Assembly (NCBI GenBank): GCA_035456205.1
Contig: DATIDQ010000121.1
Coordinates: 1 to 41,021 of the forward strand
Length of the DNA stretch: 41,021 nucleotides
Reading direction: 5' to 3'
From: UBA7239 sp035456205
GTDB taxonomy: Bacteria; Pseudomonadota; Gammaproteobacteria; Pseudomonadales; UBA7239
This document shows positions 1 through 7,914 of this stretch, piece after piece (positions within the stretch are counted from its first letter, which is position 1; the number at the start of each line of letters is the position of its first letter). A program made the position numbers and the translations under genes. The notes beneath the pieces were generated by a model that was not told the DNA's origin, made no database searches, and saw only the letters and a program-made list of their open reading frames with translations.

Positions 1-718
1 TGAATGCGTCGCCGGTAACGGCGTGGATTTCAAACGGTTTGTTATCGGTGCCGTATTCCTTGCGGAAGTTATTCAGTTTTTCGATCAGCGGTTTCAGCGT
101 GTCGTAAGAACCGCCTGCGTGTATCCAGCCGTCACCGATTCGCGCCGCGCGTTTCAGGGCGACATCGGCATGACCGCCGAGCAGAATCGGCACGGGTTTA
201 CTCGGCACCGGGCAAATTTTTGCTGCAGGAATCTGGTAGTTTGCTGAATCATGACCGTAATAATCGCCCGTCATCAAGCCGCGAATAATGGCGATCATTT
301 CATCCATGCGTGGGCCGCGACTCTCCCAGCGTTCGTTACAGATCTGGAAATCTTCAATCCACGGTGAAATGCCCACGCCCAGTGCAAAACGGTTGTTCGA
401 CAGACTGGCGATGGTGGCGGTCTGTTTGGCGACATGCACCGGATGGCGGATCGGTAGTTTCACCACGCTGGTGGTGAAACGGATGCGTTCGGTAACAGCG
501 GCCAGCCACGGAATGGCGCAGAACGGTTCCAGGAATGGTGTGCCTTCGAGAAAATTGCGCGAGCCATCTTCGTTGTACGGGTATTTGGTATCGGCGATCT
601 GCGGGTAGCAGATGCTGTCCGGGAAGGTGAAGCCGTGATAACCCATGGCTTCCGCCGCCTTGGCCTGTGGAATGTAGTGGTCGATGGGGCACATGGTGGC
701 GTGGAAGGCAAAGCGCAT
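1..718 (-). CDS. LLM-class (luciferase-like) flavin-dependent oxidoreductase, 3' end cut by window
   Basis: The first 239 codons are present and the frame is still open at base 1, so the C-terminus lies outside the window. The protein begins MRFAFHATMCPIDHYIPQA and continues with an early TIM-barrel pattern of the bacterial luciferase-like superfamily: the FTFPDS strand, the conserved TTSVVKLPIRHPVHVAKQ segment, the RFALGVGISPW loop and PVPILLGGHADVALKRAA followed by RIGDGWIHAG. This resembles the TIGR03619-type subgroup annotated as F420-dependent. Whether the cofactor is F420 or FMN cannot be told from sequence, and no F420 biosynthesis gene is in the window. The start is the ATG at 718-716, preceded by CGGAGAG as a ribosome-binding site. 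It diverges from rep. The substrate is unknown. Confidence 0.85.
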   Translation of the reverse strand, partial: MRFAFHATMCPIDHYIPQAKAAEAMGYHGFTFPDSICYPQIADTKYPYNEDGSRNFLEGTPFLEPFCAIPWLAAVTERIRFTTSVVKLPIRHPVHVAKQTATIASLSNNRFALGVGISPWIEDFQICNERWESRGPRMDEMIAIIRGLMTGDYYGHDSANYQIPAAKICPVPSKPVPILLGGHADVALKRAARIGDGWIHAGGSYDTLKPLIEKLNNFRKEYGTDNKPFEIHAVTGDAF

Positions 719-832
719 TGCGACTCTCCGGGGCATTATTGGTTGGCGTGCATATTACGCGGTGAGAGGCGGCTGCCAAGCTGGTAAAATACGCAGCCGT
801 GTTCCGGTTTGCCCTTGTCCTGTGTCCAGCCT

Positions 833-2872
833 ATGAGTGCCTCTCCCTCCCTCAACCCGCGCCAACGCGAAGCGGTGCGTTATATCGACGGTCCCCTGCT
901 GGTATTGGCCGGTGCGGGCAGTGGCAAGACGCGGGTGATCACCGAGAAAATCGCCTATCTGATCCGCGAGTGCGGCATGAAGGCGAACCATATTGCCGCG
1001 GTGACGTTTACCAACAAAGCTGCAAAAGAAATGAAGGAGCGGGTGGGAAAAGTATTGGGTGGCGAAGCGCGCGGCTTGCAGATTTCTACCTTCCATTCAC
1101 TCGGGCTGGATATTATCCGCCGCGAATTAGCTACACTCGGTTACAAAAGCGGTTTTTCGATTTTTGACCAGCAGGATGCGCAAGCGCTGTTGCGCGAATT
1201 GCTGATGAAAAGCGGTGACGTGGATAACGATTATGTCGAACTCGCGCAGCAGAGTATTTCCAGCTGGAAAAATGAATTGCAGACACCGGCAGCGTTGATC
1301 AGTCGCGCCGCTACACCGGGTGAGATGAATCTGGCGGTATTGTATGAGCGCTACCAGCGCTCTTTGAAAGCGTATAACGCCGTGGATTTTGATGACCTGA
1401 TTTCACTGCCGGTGCAATTGTTTGAAAATAATCCGGACGCATTGTCGCGCTGGCATTTGCGTATCCGCTATTTGTTGGTGGATGAGTATCAGGACACCAA
1501 CTCTGGCCAGTACAAACTGGTGCAGCAACTGGTCGGTCACCGCAGCGGTTTGACCGTCGTGGGCGATGACGATCAGTCTATCTACGCCTGGCGCGGCGCC
1601 AAGCCGGAAAACCTGTCGCAACTGCAGCACGATTTTCGCGCATTGAAGTTGATCAAACTGGAACAGAATTACCGTTCCTGTGGCCGGATTTTAAAAGCGG
1701 CCAACCAGTTGATCGCGAATAACCCGCATGAATTCGAGAAAGCCTTGTGGAGCGAACTGGGTTACGGTGATCCTATCCGCATTATCCATTGCGCGAATGA
1801 AGATGCAGAAGCCGAGCGCGTTGCTACCGAAATTCTGGCGCAGCGTTTGCAACAGCGTGAGCAGTTTCGCGATTTTGCTGTGCTGTATCGCAGCAACCAT
1901 CAGGCGCGCTTGCTGGAAATGCATCTGCAACAATTGCAGATTCCGTACAACATCACCGGCGGCACGTCGTTTTTTTCGCGCGCAGAAATCAAGGATGTCA
2001 TGGCTTACTTACGTTTGTTGGCGAACCCGGCCGATGACAACGCTTTCCTGCGCATCATCAATGTCCCGCGCCGCAAGATTGGTCCCGGCACGTTGGAGAA
2101 ACTGGGATTGTATTCGCAGAATCGTGACAGCAGTCTTGCTACCGTGATTAACGAGATCGGCATTGAATCGGTGCTCGGTGGCGAGGCGCTGGATCGGCTG
2201 CGCCAGTTTGTGCATTGGATGGAAGGCATCCGCCGCCGTTGTGCCGAAGATGATCCGGTGGCAGTGATCAATGAAATGATTGATGACATCGGTTACGAAG
2301 CCTGGCTGCACCAGAATTCTTCCAGTGCCAACATGGCGGAGCGGCGTATGGATAATGTGCGCTATCTGATTGAGTCACTGGGGCGCTCGCTGAAAATCAG
2401 CGAAGAAGATGACACCGACAGTGCGCGCGACGGCAACGATTATTTGCGTGATGCGATCAGCAAACTGATCTTGCGTGATTTACTGGAGCGGCAGGAAGAG
2501 GAAGAGGATTTTGATCGCGTGCAATTATTGACCTTGCATGCGGCGAAAGGGCTGGAGTTTCCGCATGTGTTTATCATGGGCTGGGAAGAGGAATTGTTGC
2601 CGCACCGCAACAGTATCGAAACCAACCAGATTGATGAAGAGCGTCGTCTGGCTTACGTAGGAATCACAAGAGCACAGCGGACACTCACATTGACGCTGGC
2701 GCAGAAACGCAAGCAGTATGGGCAGGTGAATGAGCCGACACCGAGCCGGTTTCTTGATGAGTTGCCGGACGAAGACTTGCAGCGTGAAGGTGGCGGTCAT
2801 GCACTGCCGCCGGAGCAGCAGGAGAAAAAAGCGCGTGATACCATGGCCAGTCTGAGAAATATGTTTGATTGA
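833..2872 (+). CDS. rep: ATP-dependent DNA helicase Rep
   Basis: Superfamily 1A 3'-5' DNA helicase of about 679 residues, close to the usual Rep length (about 670). Rep helps replication forks pass bound proteins and restart. Visible motifs: Q-motif region LNPRQREAV, Walker A GAGSGKT (about 27-33), motif Ia AVTFTNKAAKEMKERV, motif II VDEYQDT (about 216), motif III GDDDQSIYAWRGA, motif IV EQNYRS, motif V LTLHAAKGLEFPHVF and motif VI RRLAYVGITRAQ. The similarity runs end to end with Rep rather than UvrD, for example FFSRAEIKDVMAYLRLL. I place the start at ATG 833, which gives an N-terminus like that of Rep. An in-frame TTG at 809 is less likely. The NUDIX gene follows after 12 bases. Confidence 0.95.
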   Translation: MSASPSLNPRQREAVRYIDGPLLVLAGAGSGKTRVITEKIAYLIRECGMKANHIAAVTFTNKAAKEMKERVGKVLGGEARGLQISTFHSLGLDIIRRELATLGYKSGFSIFDQQDAQALLRELLMKSGDVDNDYVELAQQSISSWKNELQTPAALISRAATPGEMNLAVLYERYQRSLKAYNAVDFDDLISLPVQLFENNPDALSRWHLRIRYLLVDEYQDTNSGQYKLVQQLVGHRSGLTVVGDDDQSIYAWRGAKPENLSQLQHDFRALKLIKLEQNYRSCGRILKAANQLIANNPHEFEKALWSELGYGDPIRIIHCANEDAEAERVATEILAQRLQQREQFRDFAVLYRSNHQARLLEMHLQQLQIPYNITGGTSFFSRAEIKDVMAYLRLLANPADDNAFLRIINVPRRKIGPGTLEKLGLYSQNRDSSLATVINEIGIESVLGGEALDRLRQFVHWMEGIRRRCAEDDPVAVINEMIDDIGYEAWLHQNSSSANMAERRMDNVRYLIESLGRSLKISEEDDTDSARDGNDYLRDAISKLILRDLLERQEEEEDFDRVQLLTLHAAKGLEFPHVFIMGWEEELLPHRNSIETNQIDEERRLAYVGITRAQRTLTLTLAQKRKQYGQVNEPTPSRFLDELPDEDLQREGGGHALPPEQQEKKARDTMASLRNMFD

Positions 2873-2884
2873 TATGCTGAACTG

Positions 2885-3544
2885 ATGGATATGTTAGAAG
2901 AGCTGCGACAAGGATTAGCCAGTTTGCAAGCAGTGGATCACTGGCGTGAAACGAGTTTTCGTTCGGAGGCGGCCGTATTGCTGGCATTTACCAACGAACC
3001 GGATACGCAGTTGATTCTGACGCGCCGTGCGGATCATTTGAAAAGTCATCGCGGTGAAGTGGCCTTGCCGGGTGGAAAAATTGATCCATCGGACGAAAGT
3101 TTTATCGCTGCCGCTTTGCGTGAAAGTCACGAAGAAATTGATTTGCAGCCATCAGCAGTAGAAGTGCTTGGGCAACTGGATCCGATGGTGACGCGCTTCG
3201 GTGTGAAAGTGACGCCGGTGGTGGGAATTATCGCACCGGATATTGTTCTCACGCCGAATCCGGATGAGCTGGACAGCATTTTCCGGGTGCCATTAGCCTT
3301 TTTCTTGCGCGATGAACGTATGCGCACGGATCGTGGCACCGTCAACGGACATTCGGTAGCTGTGCCATGCTGGCAGTGGCAGAGTGATGAAAAGAGTTAT
3401 GAAATCTGGGGTGTAACAGCGATTATTATTGTTAATCTCATGAATCGCGTGTTGGGGCAACATATCTCAACCGGTGTGGAATTGCTGGCGCAAAAAACCC
3501 AAGGCAAAATCATGCCGGAAGACTGGTTATCAACAGACGACTGA
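2885..3544 (+). CDS. NUDIX hydrolase, CoA pyrophosphatase-like (NudL/YeaB type)
   Basis: A 219-residue NUDIX protein. The segment LTRRADHLKSHRGEVALPGG followed by KIDPSDESF matches the UPF0035 signature just before and within the Nudix box. The box continues AALRESHEEI, giving the expected REXXEE metal-binding glutamates. This subfamily typically hydrolyses CoA and its derivatives to 3',5'-ADP and 4'-phosphopantetheine, so the product probably acts in cytoplasmic CoA turnover. The exact substrate is inferred from family only. The start is ATG 2885. A second ATG at 2891 is possible, and neither has a strong ribosome-binding site. The gene lies 12 bases behind rep and may be cotranscribed with it. 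Confidence 0.88.
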   Translation: MDMLEELRQGLASLQAVDHWRETSFRSEAAVLLAFTNEPDTQLILTRRADHLKSHRGEVALPGGKIDPSDESFIAAALRESHEEIDLQPSAVEVLGQLDPMVTRFGVKVTPVVGIIAPDIVLTPNPDELDSIFRVPLAFFLRDERMRTDRGTVNGHSVAVPCWQWQSDEKSYEIWGVTAIIIVNLMNRVLGQHISTGVELLAQKTQGKIMPEDWLSTDD

Positions 3545-3578
3545 ATAATGCAAAACGGGTAAATGAGCGAAAGGTTTT

Positions 3579-3764
3579 ATGAGCGAAGTATTGATTGATT
3601 CACCCTGTATTTCCATCTGTGCGCTGGATGAAAATGATATCTGTGTAGGTTGTTACCGCAGTGCAGAAGAAATTACCCGTTGGTCGCAAGCAGATAACGC
3701 GGAACGGCACAGTATTATCGAGAGTGCCGCTACACGTGCCAGAGCAGTGAATCCTTTCAGCTGA
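3579..3764 (+). CDS. DUF1289 small cysteine-rich protein
   Basis: A 61-residue protein with the DUF1289 pattern: SPCISIC, then ICVGCYR, then W and a helical tail. The four cysteines are spaced C10-x3-C14-x7-C22-x2-C25, which suggests a small metal-binding (zinc or iron-sulfur) fold. No biochemical role is established for the family that I can state with confidence. The start ATG 3579 is preceded by GAAAGG at useful spacing. It runs in the same direction as the NUDIX gene, 34 bases behind it, and faces deaD tail-to-tail across 17 bases. I see no hairpin terminator in that gap. Confidence 0.88.
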   Translation: MSEVLIDSPCISICALDENDICVGCYRSAEEITRWSQADNAERHSIIESAATRARAVNPFS

Positions 3765-3781
3765 TCTGTTCTGTTTCTGAA

Positions 3782-5890
3782 TTACTTTTTCTTGAACGGT
3801 TTGCTCGGCGGCTTGCCGTCAGATTTTTTAGGCAGATCGGATTTTTTGGTGATTTTTACCGGCGGACGTTCAGTGGCTGGGCGATTGCTGTCGCTGGGAA
3901 AGCGAATCGTTGGTAAAGCACCAGCTGCGCTGCGCGCACGGAATGTTTTTTTCTTGTCAGAAGGTGGCACATAATCCACGCTGTTGCCGTTCACTTCGCC
4001 TGCCACTTTGCCTGAGCTTGCTGGCCTGTCTTTTTTAGTAAAGAACTCTTTGCTGACCGGTGCGCGGCCTGCTGGTTTGGTATCCAGATAAGGTTTTTTA
4101 TCGGCAAAGACTTTTTTATCGCCGAAAGGTTTTTTGTCGCTGAAGGTTTTCTTGTCGCCAAAACTTTTTTTGGTGCTGCTGCCGGATTTTCCTTCACTGA
4201 ACGGTGCAATATTCATAGGGCGGCCAGCCACACGCACATTTTTCAGTTGCTGCACCACGTCGGCTGCAATACTGGATGGCAGATCAACCGTGCTGTAATC
4301 ATCATGAATGCCGATATGGCCTATGTGTTTGCTATCCAGATTCGCTTCATTGGCAATCGCACCGACAATGTTGCCCGGTTTGATATTGTGTTCATGACCG
4401 ACCTCGATACGGAAACGCGACATGCCTTCTTCCAGTTCGCGTGACGGCTTGTCGCCACGCGGGGGGCGCTTACCGCCGCGTTCACCATCGCGATCTGAGC
4501 GGTCACGGCGCGGTGCACGATCACGATCATCGAATGTTGGTGCAACTGCGCGTGGCAATTCTTTTTCGTTCAACAATAATTCAGCACCGCCCTGCGCCAT
4601 CGCAGCCAGTGCGGCAGCAATCACTTCCAGTTCCAGACCATTCTCGTGTTGAAACTGGGTGATGAGATCACGGTAAAGATCAAGACCGCCTTTGTCGATC
4701 GCTTCGGTGATGCCCTGCTTGAATTTGGTGATGCGTTTGTCATTGATCAGTTTTGCTGACGGCAACTCCATGATTTCGATGGGCTGGCGCGTGGCTTTTT
4801 CAATGGCAAACAACAGGCGTTTTTCGCGCGGTGCTACAAACAGGATGGCATCGCCAGTGCGACCGGCGCGACCGGTACGGCCAATGCGATGCACATAGGC
4901 TTCGGTGTCAGTCGGGATATCGTAGTTGATCACGTGACTGATGCGTTCTACATCGAGACCGCGTGCAGCTACGTCGGTTGCGATAAGAATGTCAATTTTA
5001 CCGTTCTTGATTTGCGCAACCGTTTGTTCGCGCTGGTTTTGTGCAATATCACCATTCAATGCCGCGCAGCTGTAGCCACGCGCGCGCAATTTATCTGCCA
5101 GTTCAACGGTAGACGTTTTGGTGCGCACAAAAATAATCATGCCGTCGAATTCTTCTGCTTCCAGCATGCGTGTGAGTGCATCGAGTTTGTGCATGCCGCT
5201 CACCATCCAGTAACGCTGGCGAATGGTGGCAGCGGTGGTGGTTTTTAATGCGATAGTGATTTCAGCGGGATTGTTCAAATGTTGTGTCGCAATGCGGCGT
5301 ACTTCGCGCGGCATCGTGGCGGAAAACAATGCAATCTGACGTTCCGGTGGTGTTTGTTGCAGAATCCATTCCACGTCGTCGATAAAACCCATGCGCAACA
5401 TTTCGTCGGCTTCATCCAGCACGAGATTGGTGAGATGCGACAAATCCAGTGTGCCGCGACGCATGTGATCCATCACGCGCCCCGGCGTTCCTACCACAAC
5501 TTGCGCGCCCTGTTTCAATTGACGCAATTGACCGGTGTAGCTCGCACCGCCGTAAATCGGCAGTACATGAAAGCCGGGAATAAATGCCGCGTAGGTTTGA
5601 AACGCTTCAGCGACCTGAATCGCGAGTTCGCGGGTGGGTGCGAGTACCAGCACCTGCGTTTTTTTGCTGGCCATATCCAGCTGCGCCAGAATCGGCAGCG
5701 CGAATGCAGCGGTTTTGCCCGTGCCGGTCTGTGCCTGACCGAGTAAATCGCGGCCTTCCAGCAGTAGTGGAATAGTTTGGGCTTGAATAGCGGAAGGGGT
5801 TTCGTAGCCGATTTTGCTCAGTACATCGAGCATTGCAGCGGGCAGGCCCAGGTCGCGAAATGCGACAGGCGAGGTAGTTTCGTCAGTCAT
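3782..5890 (-). CDS. deaD: DEAD-box RNA helicase DeaD/CsdA
   Basis: A 702-residue ATP-dependent RNA helicase, likely acting in ribosome assembly and mRNA turnover, particularly in the cold. Order of domains: Q motif (FRDLGLPAAML...GYETPSAIQ), Walker A AQTGTGKT (53-60), PTRELA, GTPGR, DEAD (about 159-162), SAT (190-192), then the C-terminal helicase lobe with IIFVRTK, ATDVAARGLD and HRIGRTGR. After about residue 470 comes a DbpA-type RNA-binding domain (MSRFRIEVGHEHNIKPGNIV, then DLPSSI and LKNVRVAGRPMNI). The roughly 130-residue tail is basic and low-complexity, with FGDKK/FSDKK-type repeats, and probably binds RNA non-specifically. Length and layout match DeaD rather than RhlE or SrmB. A perfect TATAAT stands about 67 bases upstream of the start. 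Confidence 0.93.
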   Translation of the reverse strand: MTDETTSPVAFRDLGLPAAMLDVLSKIGYETPSAIQAQTIPLLLEGRDLLGQAQTGTGKTAAFALPILAQLDMASKKTQVLVLAPTRELAIQVAEAFQTYAAFIPGFHVLPIYGGASYTGQLRQLKQGAQVVVGTPGRVMDHMRRGTLDLSHLTNLVLDEADEMLRMGFIDDVEWILQQTPPERQIALFSATMPREVRRIATQHLNNPAEITIALKTTTAATIRQRYWMVSGMHKLDALTRMLEAEEFDGMIIFVRTKTSTVELADKLRARGYSCAALNGDIAQNQREQTVAQIKNGKIDILIATDVAARGLDVERISHVINYDIPTDTEAYVHRIGRTGRAGRTGDAILFVAPREKRLLFAIEKATRQPIEIMELPSAKLINDKRITKFKQGITEAIDKGGLDLYRDLITQFQHENGLELEVIAAALAAMAQGGAELLLNEKELPRAVAPTFDDRDRAPRRDRSDRDGERGGKRPPRGDKPSRELEEGMSRFRIEVGHEHNIKPGNIVGAIANEANLDSKHIGHIGIHDDYSTVDLPSSIAADVVQQLKNVRVAGRPMNIAPFSEGKSGSSTKKSFGDKKTFSDKKPFGDKKVFADKKPYLDTKPAGRAPVSKEFFTKKDRPASSGKVAGEVNGNSVDYVPPSDKKKTFRARSAAGALPTIRFPSDSNRPATERPPVKITKKSDLPKKSDGKPPSKPFKKK

Positions 5891-5956
5891 GGTATTACCT
5901 TGTGTCAGCTAGAGGCGCAATCTGCGCAAAGATGGCGCCCCCTGGCGCACGCGTAC

Positions 5957-5962
5957 ATTATA
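5957..5962 (-). promoter_or_regulatory. Possible -10 box for deaD
   Basis: The minus strand reads TATAAT here, a perfect sigma-70 -10 hexamer. It would give a leader of about 60 bases before the deaD start at 5890. No good -35 hexamer sits 16-18 bases upstream, so this is a weak prediction. It would give deaD transcription independent of the nnrD gene upstream. Confidence 0.35.
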
Positions 5963-6004
5963 ACCACAATAGCAATGGGCATCCGATCAGGGATTAACGA
6001 CCCC

Positions 6005-6850
6005 CTATGGGTTAATCAGTTTGGGCAGCTGTGCAATCAAGTCACTGGCCAACAGACCGCGTTCGCCCTGTTTGGCAGCGGCAATATCTGCGGCTTCCGC
6101 GTGCAGACATACGCCGAGTTTGGCTGCATCAAGCAATCCCAGCCCTTGCGCCAGCAGGCTGCCGATGATGCCGGACAGCACATCGCCCATGCCGCCGGAG
6201 GCCATACCCGGATTGCCACCGTTGCATAGGCTGATTGCGCCATCTGCTCCACACACCAGTGTGCCAGCACCTTTCAGTACTATCACACCACCGTAGCGTT
6301 GTTGTAGCGCGAGCGCAGCGGCAGGACGATCCTGCTGGATTTCAGCGGTGGCGATGCCCAGTAGTCGAGCGGCTTCAGCAGGGTGCGGTGTCAGAATCCA
6401 GTTGTCGCGTTTGGATTCCCGTACCACACGGCCAGCGGCGAGCATGTTCAAGCCGTCAGCATCCAGTACTAGCGGCAAACCACACAAGGTGGCTTGTTGC
6501 AGCATCTGCTCTGACCATGCGCTACGCCCGAGGCCTGGCCCGACCACCAGCAAGGTGGGGCGCGCCAGCAAGGGTTCCAGCGCCTGGCCTGATGTCACAC
6601 CGGTCGCCATAATTTCTGGTCGGCGTGCAAGGATGGCTGCTACATGTTCAGGCCGTGTCGCCGCGCTGATGAGGCCCGCGCCGGTGCGAGCCGCTGCCTC
6701 TGCTGCTAGTGCCACTGCGCCGCCCATACCGGTATCGCCGCCGATAATCATCACATGGCCGAACATGCCTTTGTGTGCAGTGCGTTCACGTGGAGGTAAA
6801 AATTGCAGCAGTGTTTTTAAATTCAATATTTTTAAATTCAGGGTTTGCAT
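6005..6850 (-). CDS. nnrD: ADP-dependent NAD(P)H-hydrate dehydratase, stand-alone domain
   Basis: A 281-residue ribokinase-like protein matching the C-terminal domain of E. coli YjeF (Nnr). It repairs damaged NAD(P)HX by ADP-dependent dehydration. Visible motifs: MIIGGDTGMGGA (nucleotide-binding loop), LVVGPGLGRS, LVLDADGLN, ILTPHPAEAARLL and NPGMASGGMGDVLSGIIG, which contains the catalytic aspartate region. The N-terminal epimerase domain found in bifunctional YjeF is absent, and no nnrE is seen nearby. The start ATG 6850 follows the envC stop after two bases (TAA-AC-ATG), so translation is probably coupled to envC. The first residues, LNLKILNLK, come from a tandem 12-base repeat with a 15-base period. 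Confidence 0.92.
   Translation of the reverse strand: MQTLNLKILNLKTLLQFLPPRERTAHKGMFGHVMIIGGDTGMGGAVALAAEAAARTGAGLISAATRPEHVAAILARRPEIMATGVTSGQALEPLLARPTLLVVGPGLGRSAWSEQMLQQATLCGLPLVLDADGLNMLAAGRVVRESKRDNWILTPHPAEAARLLGIATAEIQQDRPAAALALQQRYGGVIVLKGAGTLVCGADGAISLCNGGNPGMASGGMGDVLSGIIGSLLAQGLGLLDAAKLGVCLHAEAADIAAAKQGERGLLASDLIAQLPKLINP
6814..6840 (-). repeat. Short tandem duplication in the nnrD N-terminus
   Basis: The 12-base unit TTTTTAAATTCA (plus strand) occurs twice, at 6814-6825 and 6829-6840, with a 15-base period. It encodes the repeated LNLK at the N-terminus of NnrD. The 15-base period keeps the reading frame, as expected of an in-frame slippage duplication. Confidence 0.8.
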
Positions 6851-6852
6851 GT

Positions 6853-7914
6853 TTAGCGCTTCATTAGCCAGGGTATTGGATTAACAGGTTCACCGTTTTG
6901 GCGTATTTCAAAATACAGTCCGGACTCTTTTTCACCGCCACTGTTGCCCACACGGGCAATCACATCACCCGGCTGCACCCATTCTCCGGCTTCATGCAGC
7001 AACACATCATTGTGTGCATACAGACTCATGTAACCGTCACCGTGATCCAGCACCATCAACAATCCTTGACCAGGTAGTGAATCTGCATACATCACACGGC
7101 CACCGTGTATGGCGTGCACATCGCTGCCGCTGGGTGATTGAATACGCAGGCCATCCCACGTCACGCTACCCTGGCGCTGATCTCCAAATTTGTTGATGAC
7201 TTTACCCTGCACGGGCCACATCAAGTTGCCTTTGCGCTGCATAAATGTTTTGGATTGTAAGCGCGCCAGATCTTCCGCGCTGTAGGTTGGCATTGCAGTT
7301 TTTTCTCGCACAGGTTCCGGCTCTGCGGTGACAGCAGGCGATGTTTTCTGTGTTTGCTGTTCTTTTTTCTGTTCAGCAAGACGCGCGCTCTCTGCAATAT
7401 TTTCCTGTTCTTTCTGCTGACGCAAGGTTTCTTCTTGCTGTTGTTTTTCTTGTTGGCGTTTGGCCTCTTGCGCTTCAGCCAGGGCGCGTTGTTTCTCGAT
7501 CTGGTCGATGATTTTTTGCAGCGCTGCGCGATCCCGCTCTATCTTTGCTAGCGCAGTGCCTTTGGTTTCCAGCTCGGCATCCGCTTCTACAGCCAGCTTC
7601 TGGCGTTCTTGTTGCTGTGCCAATAGCTGTGTGCGTTCTTGTTCGAGTGTGGTTTGTGTCGCCTGTAATTCTGCAATGGCGATAGCAGTTTGTTGTTCTA
7701 TGTCGGCCAGACGTTTGATGGCATCAACGTAAACCTGCATTTTTTCGCGCCGCGCGGCAAACAGGTATTCGCTGTAGCGCATATTGCGCGACAGCGTGCT
7801 GGCTTCATCCTGATTCAGTAATAGGCGTAATTGCGATTGTGTGCCGGCTTCATAAAGTGCACGTAATTGCTGGCCGATATGCTCCCGCTGATCGGCGATG
7901 GAATCACTTACTGC
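6853..7914 (-). CDS. envC: EnvC murein hydrolase activator, C-terminal part (in the -1 frame of the N-terminal part)
   Basis: This is the second part of an interrupted envC. A 309-residue product could start at ATG 7782, but EnvC similarity continues upstream in this frame to about 7914 (SDSIADQREHIGQQLRALYE, then the conserved SQLRLLLNQDEASTLSRNMRYSEYLF). The coding potential is therefore the continuation of the reading frame at 7908-8318 after a -1 shift. A long coiled coil rich in Q, E and K leads to a C-terminal LytM domain (WPVQGKVINKFGDQ, LDHGDGYMSLYAHND, GLYFEIRQNGEPVNP). The LytM zinc ligands are partly missing: Phe-Gly replaces the first His motif, and YFEIR replaces HFEIR. This is as in EnvC, which activates the amidases AmiA/AmiB at the septum instead of cutting peptidoglycan itself. 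Confidence 0.85.
   Translation of the reverse strand, partial: AVSDSIADQREHIGQQLRALYEAGTQSQLRLLLNQDEASTLSRNMRYSEYLFAARREKMQVYVDAIKRLADIEQQTAIAIAELQATQTTLEQERTQLLAQQQERQKLAVEADAELETKGTALAKIERDRAALQKIIDQIEKQRALAEAQEAKRQQEKQQQEETLRQQKEQENIAESARLAEQKKEQQTQKTSPAVTAEPEPVREKTAMPTYSAEDLARLQSKTFMQRKGNLMWPVQGKVINKFGDQRQGSVTWDGLRIQSPSGSDVHAIHGGRVMYADSLPGQGLLMVLDHGDGYMSLYAHNDVLLHEAGEWVQPGDVIARVGNSGGEKESGLYFEIRQNGEPVNPIPWLMKR

Noticed and set aside
809..832. Upstream TTG start for rep
   Set aside because: It would add eight residues not seen in Rep, and the ATG at 833 gives the normal N-terminus.
7872..7897. Hairpin behind the envC heptamer as a classic frameshift stimulator
   Set aside because: The stem is only 6 bp with a 12-base loop, and begins 17 bases after the heptamer, much further than the usual 5-9. 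Mentioned only as weak support.
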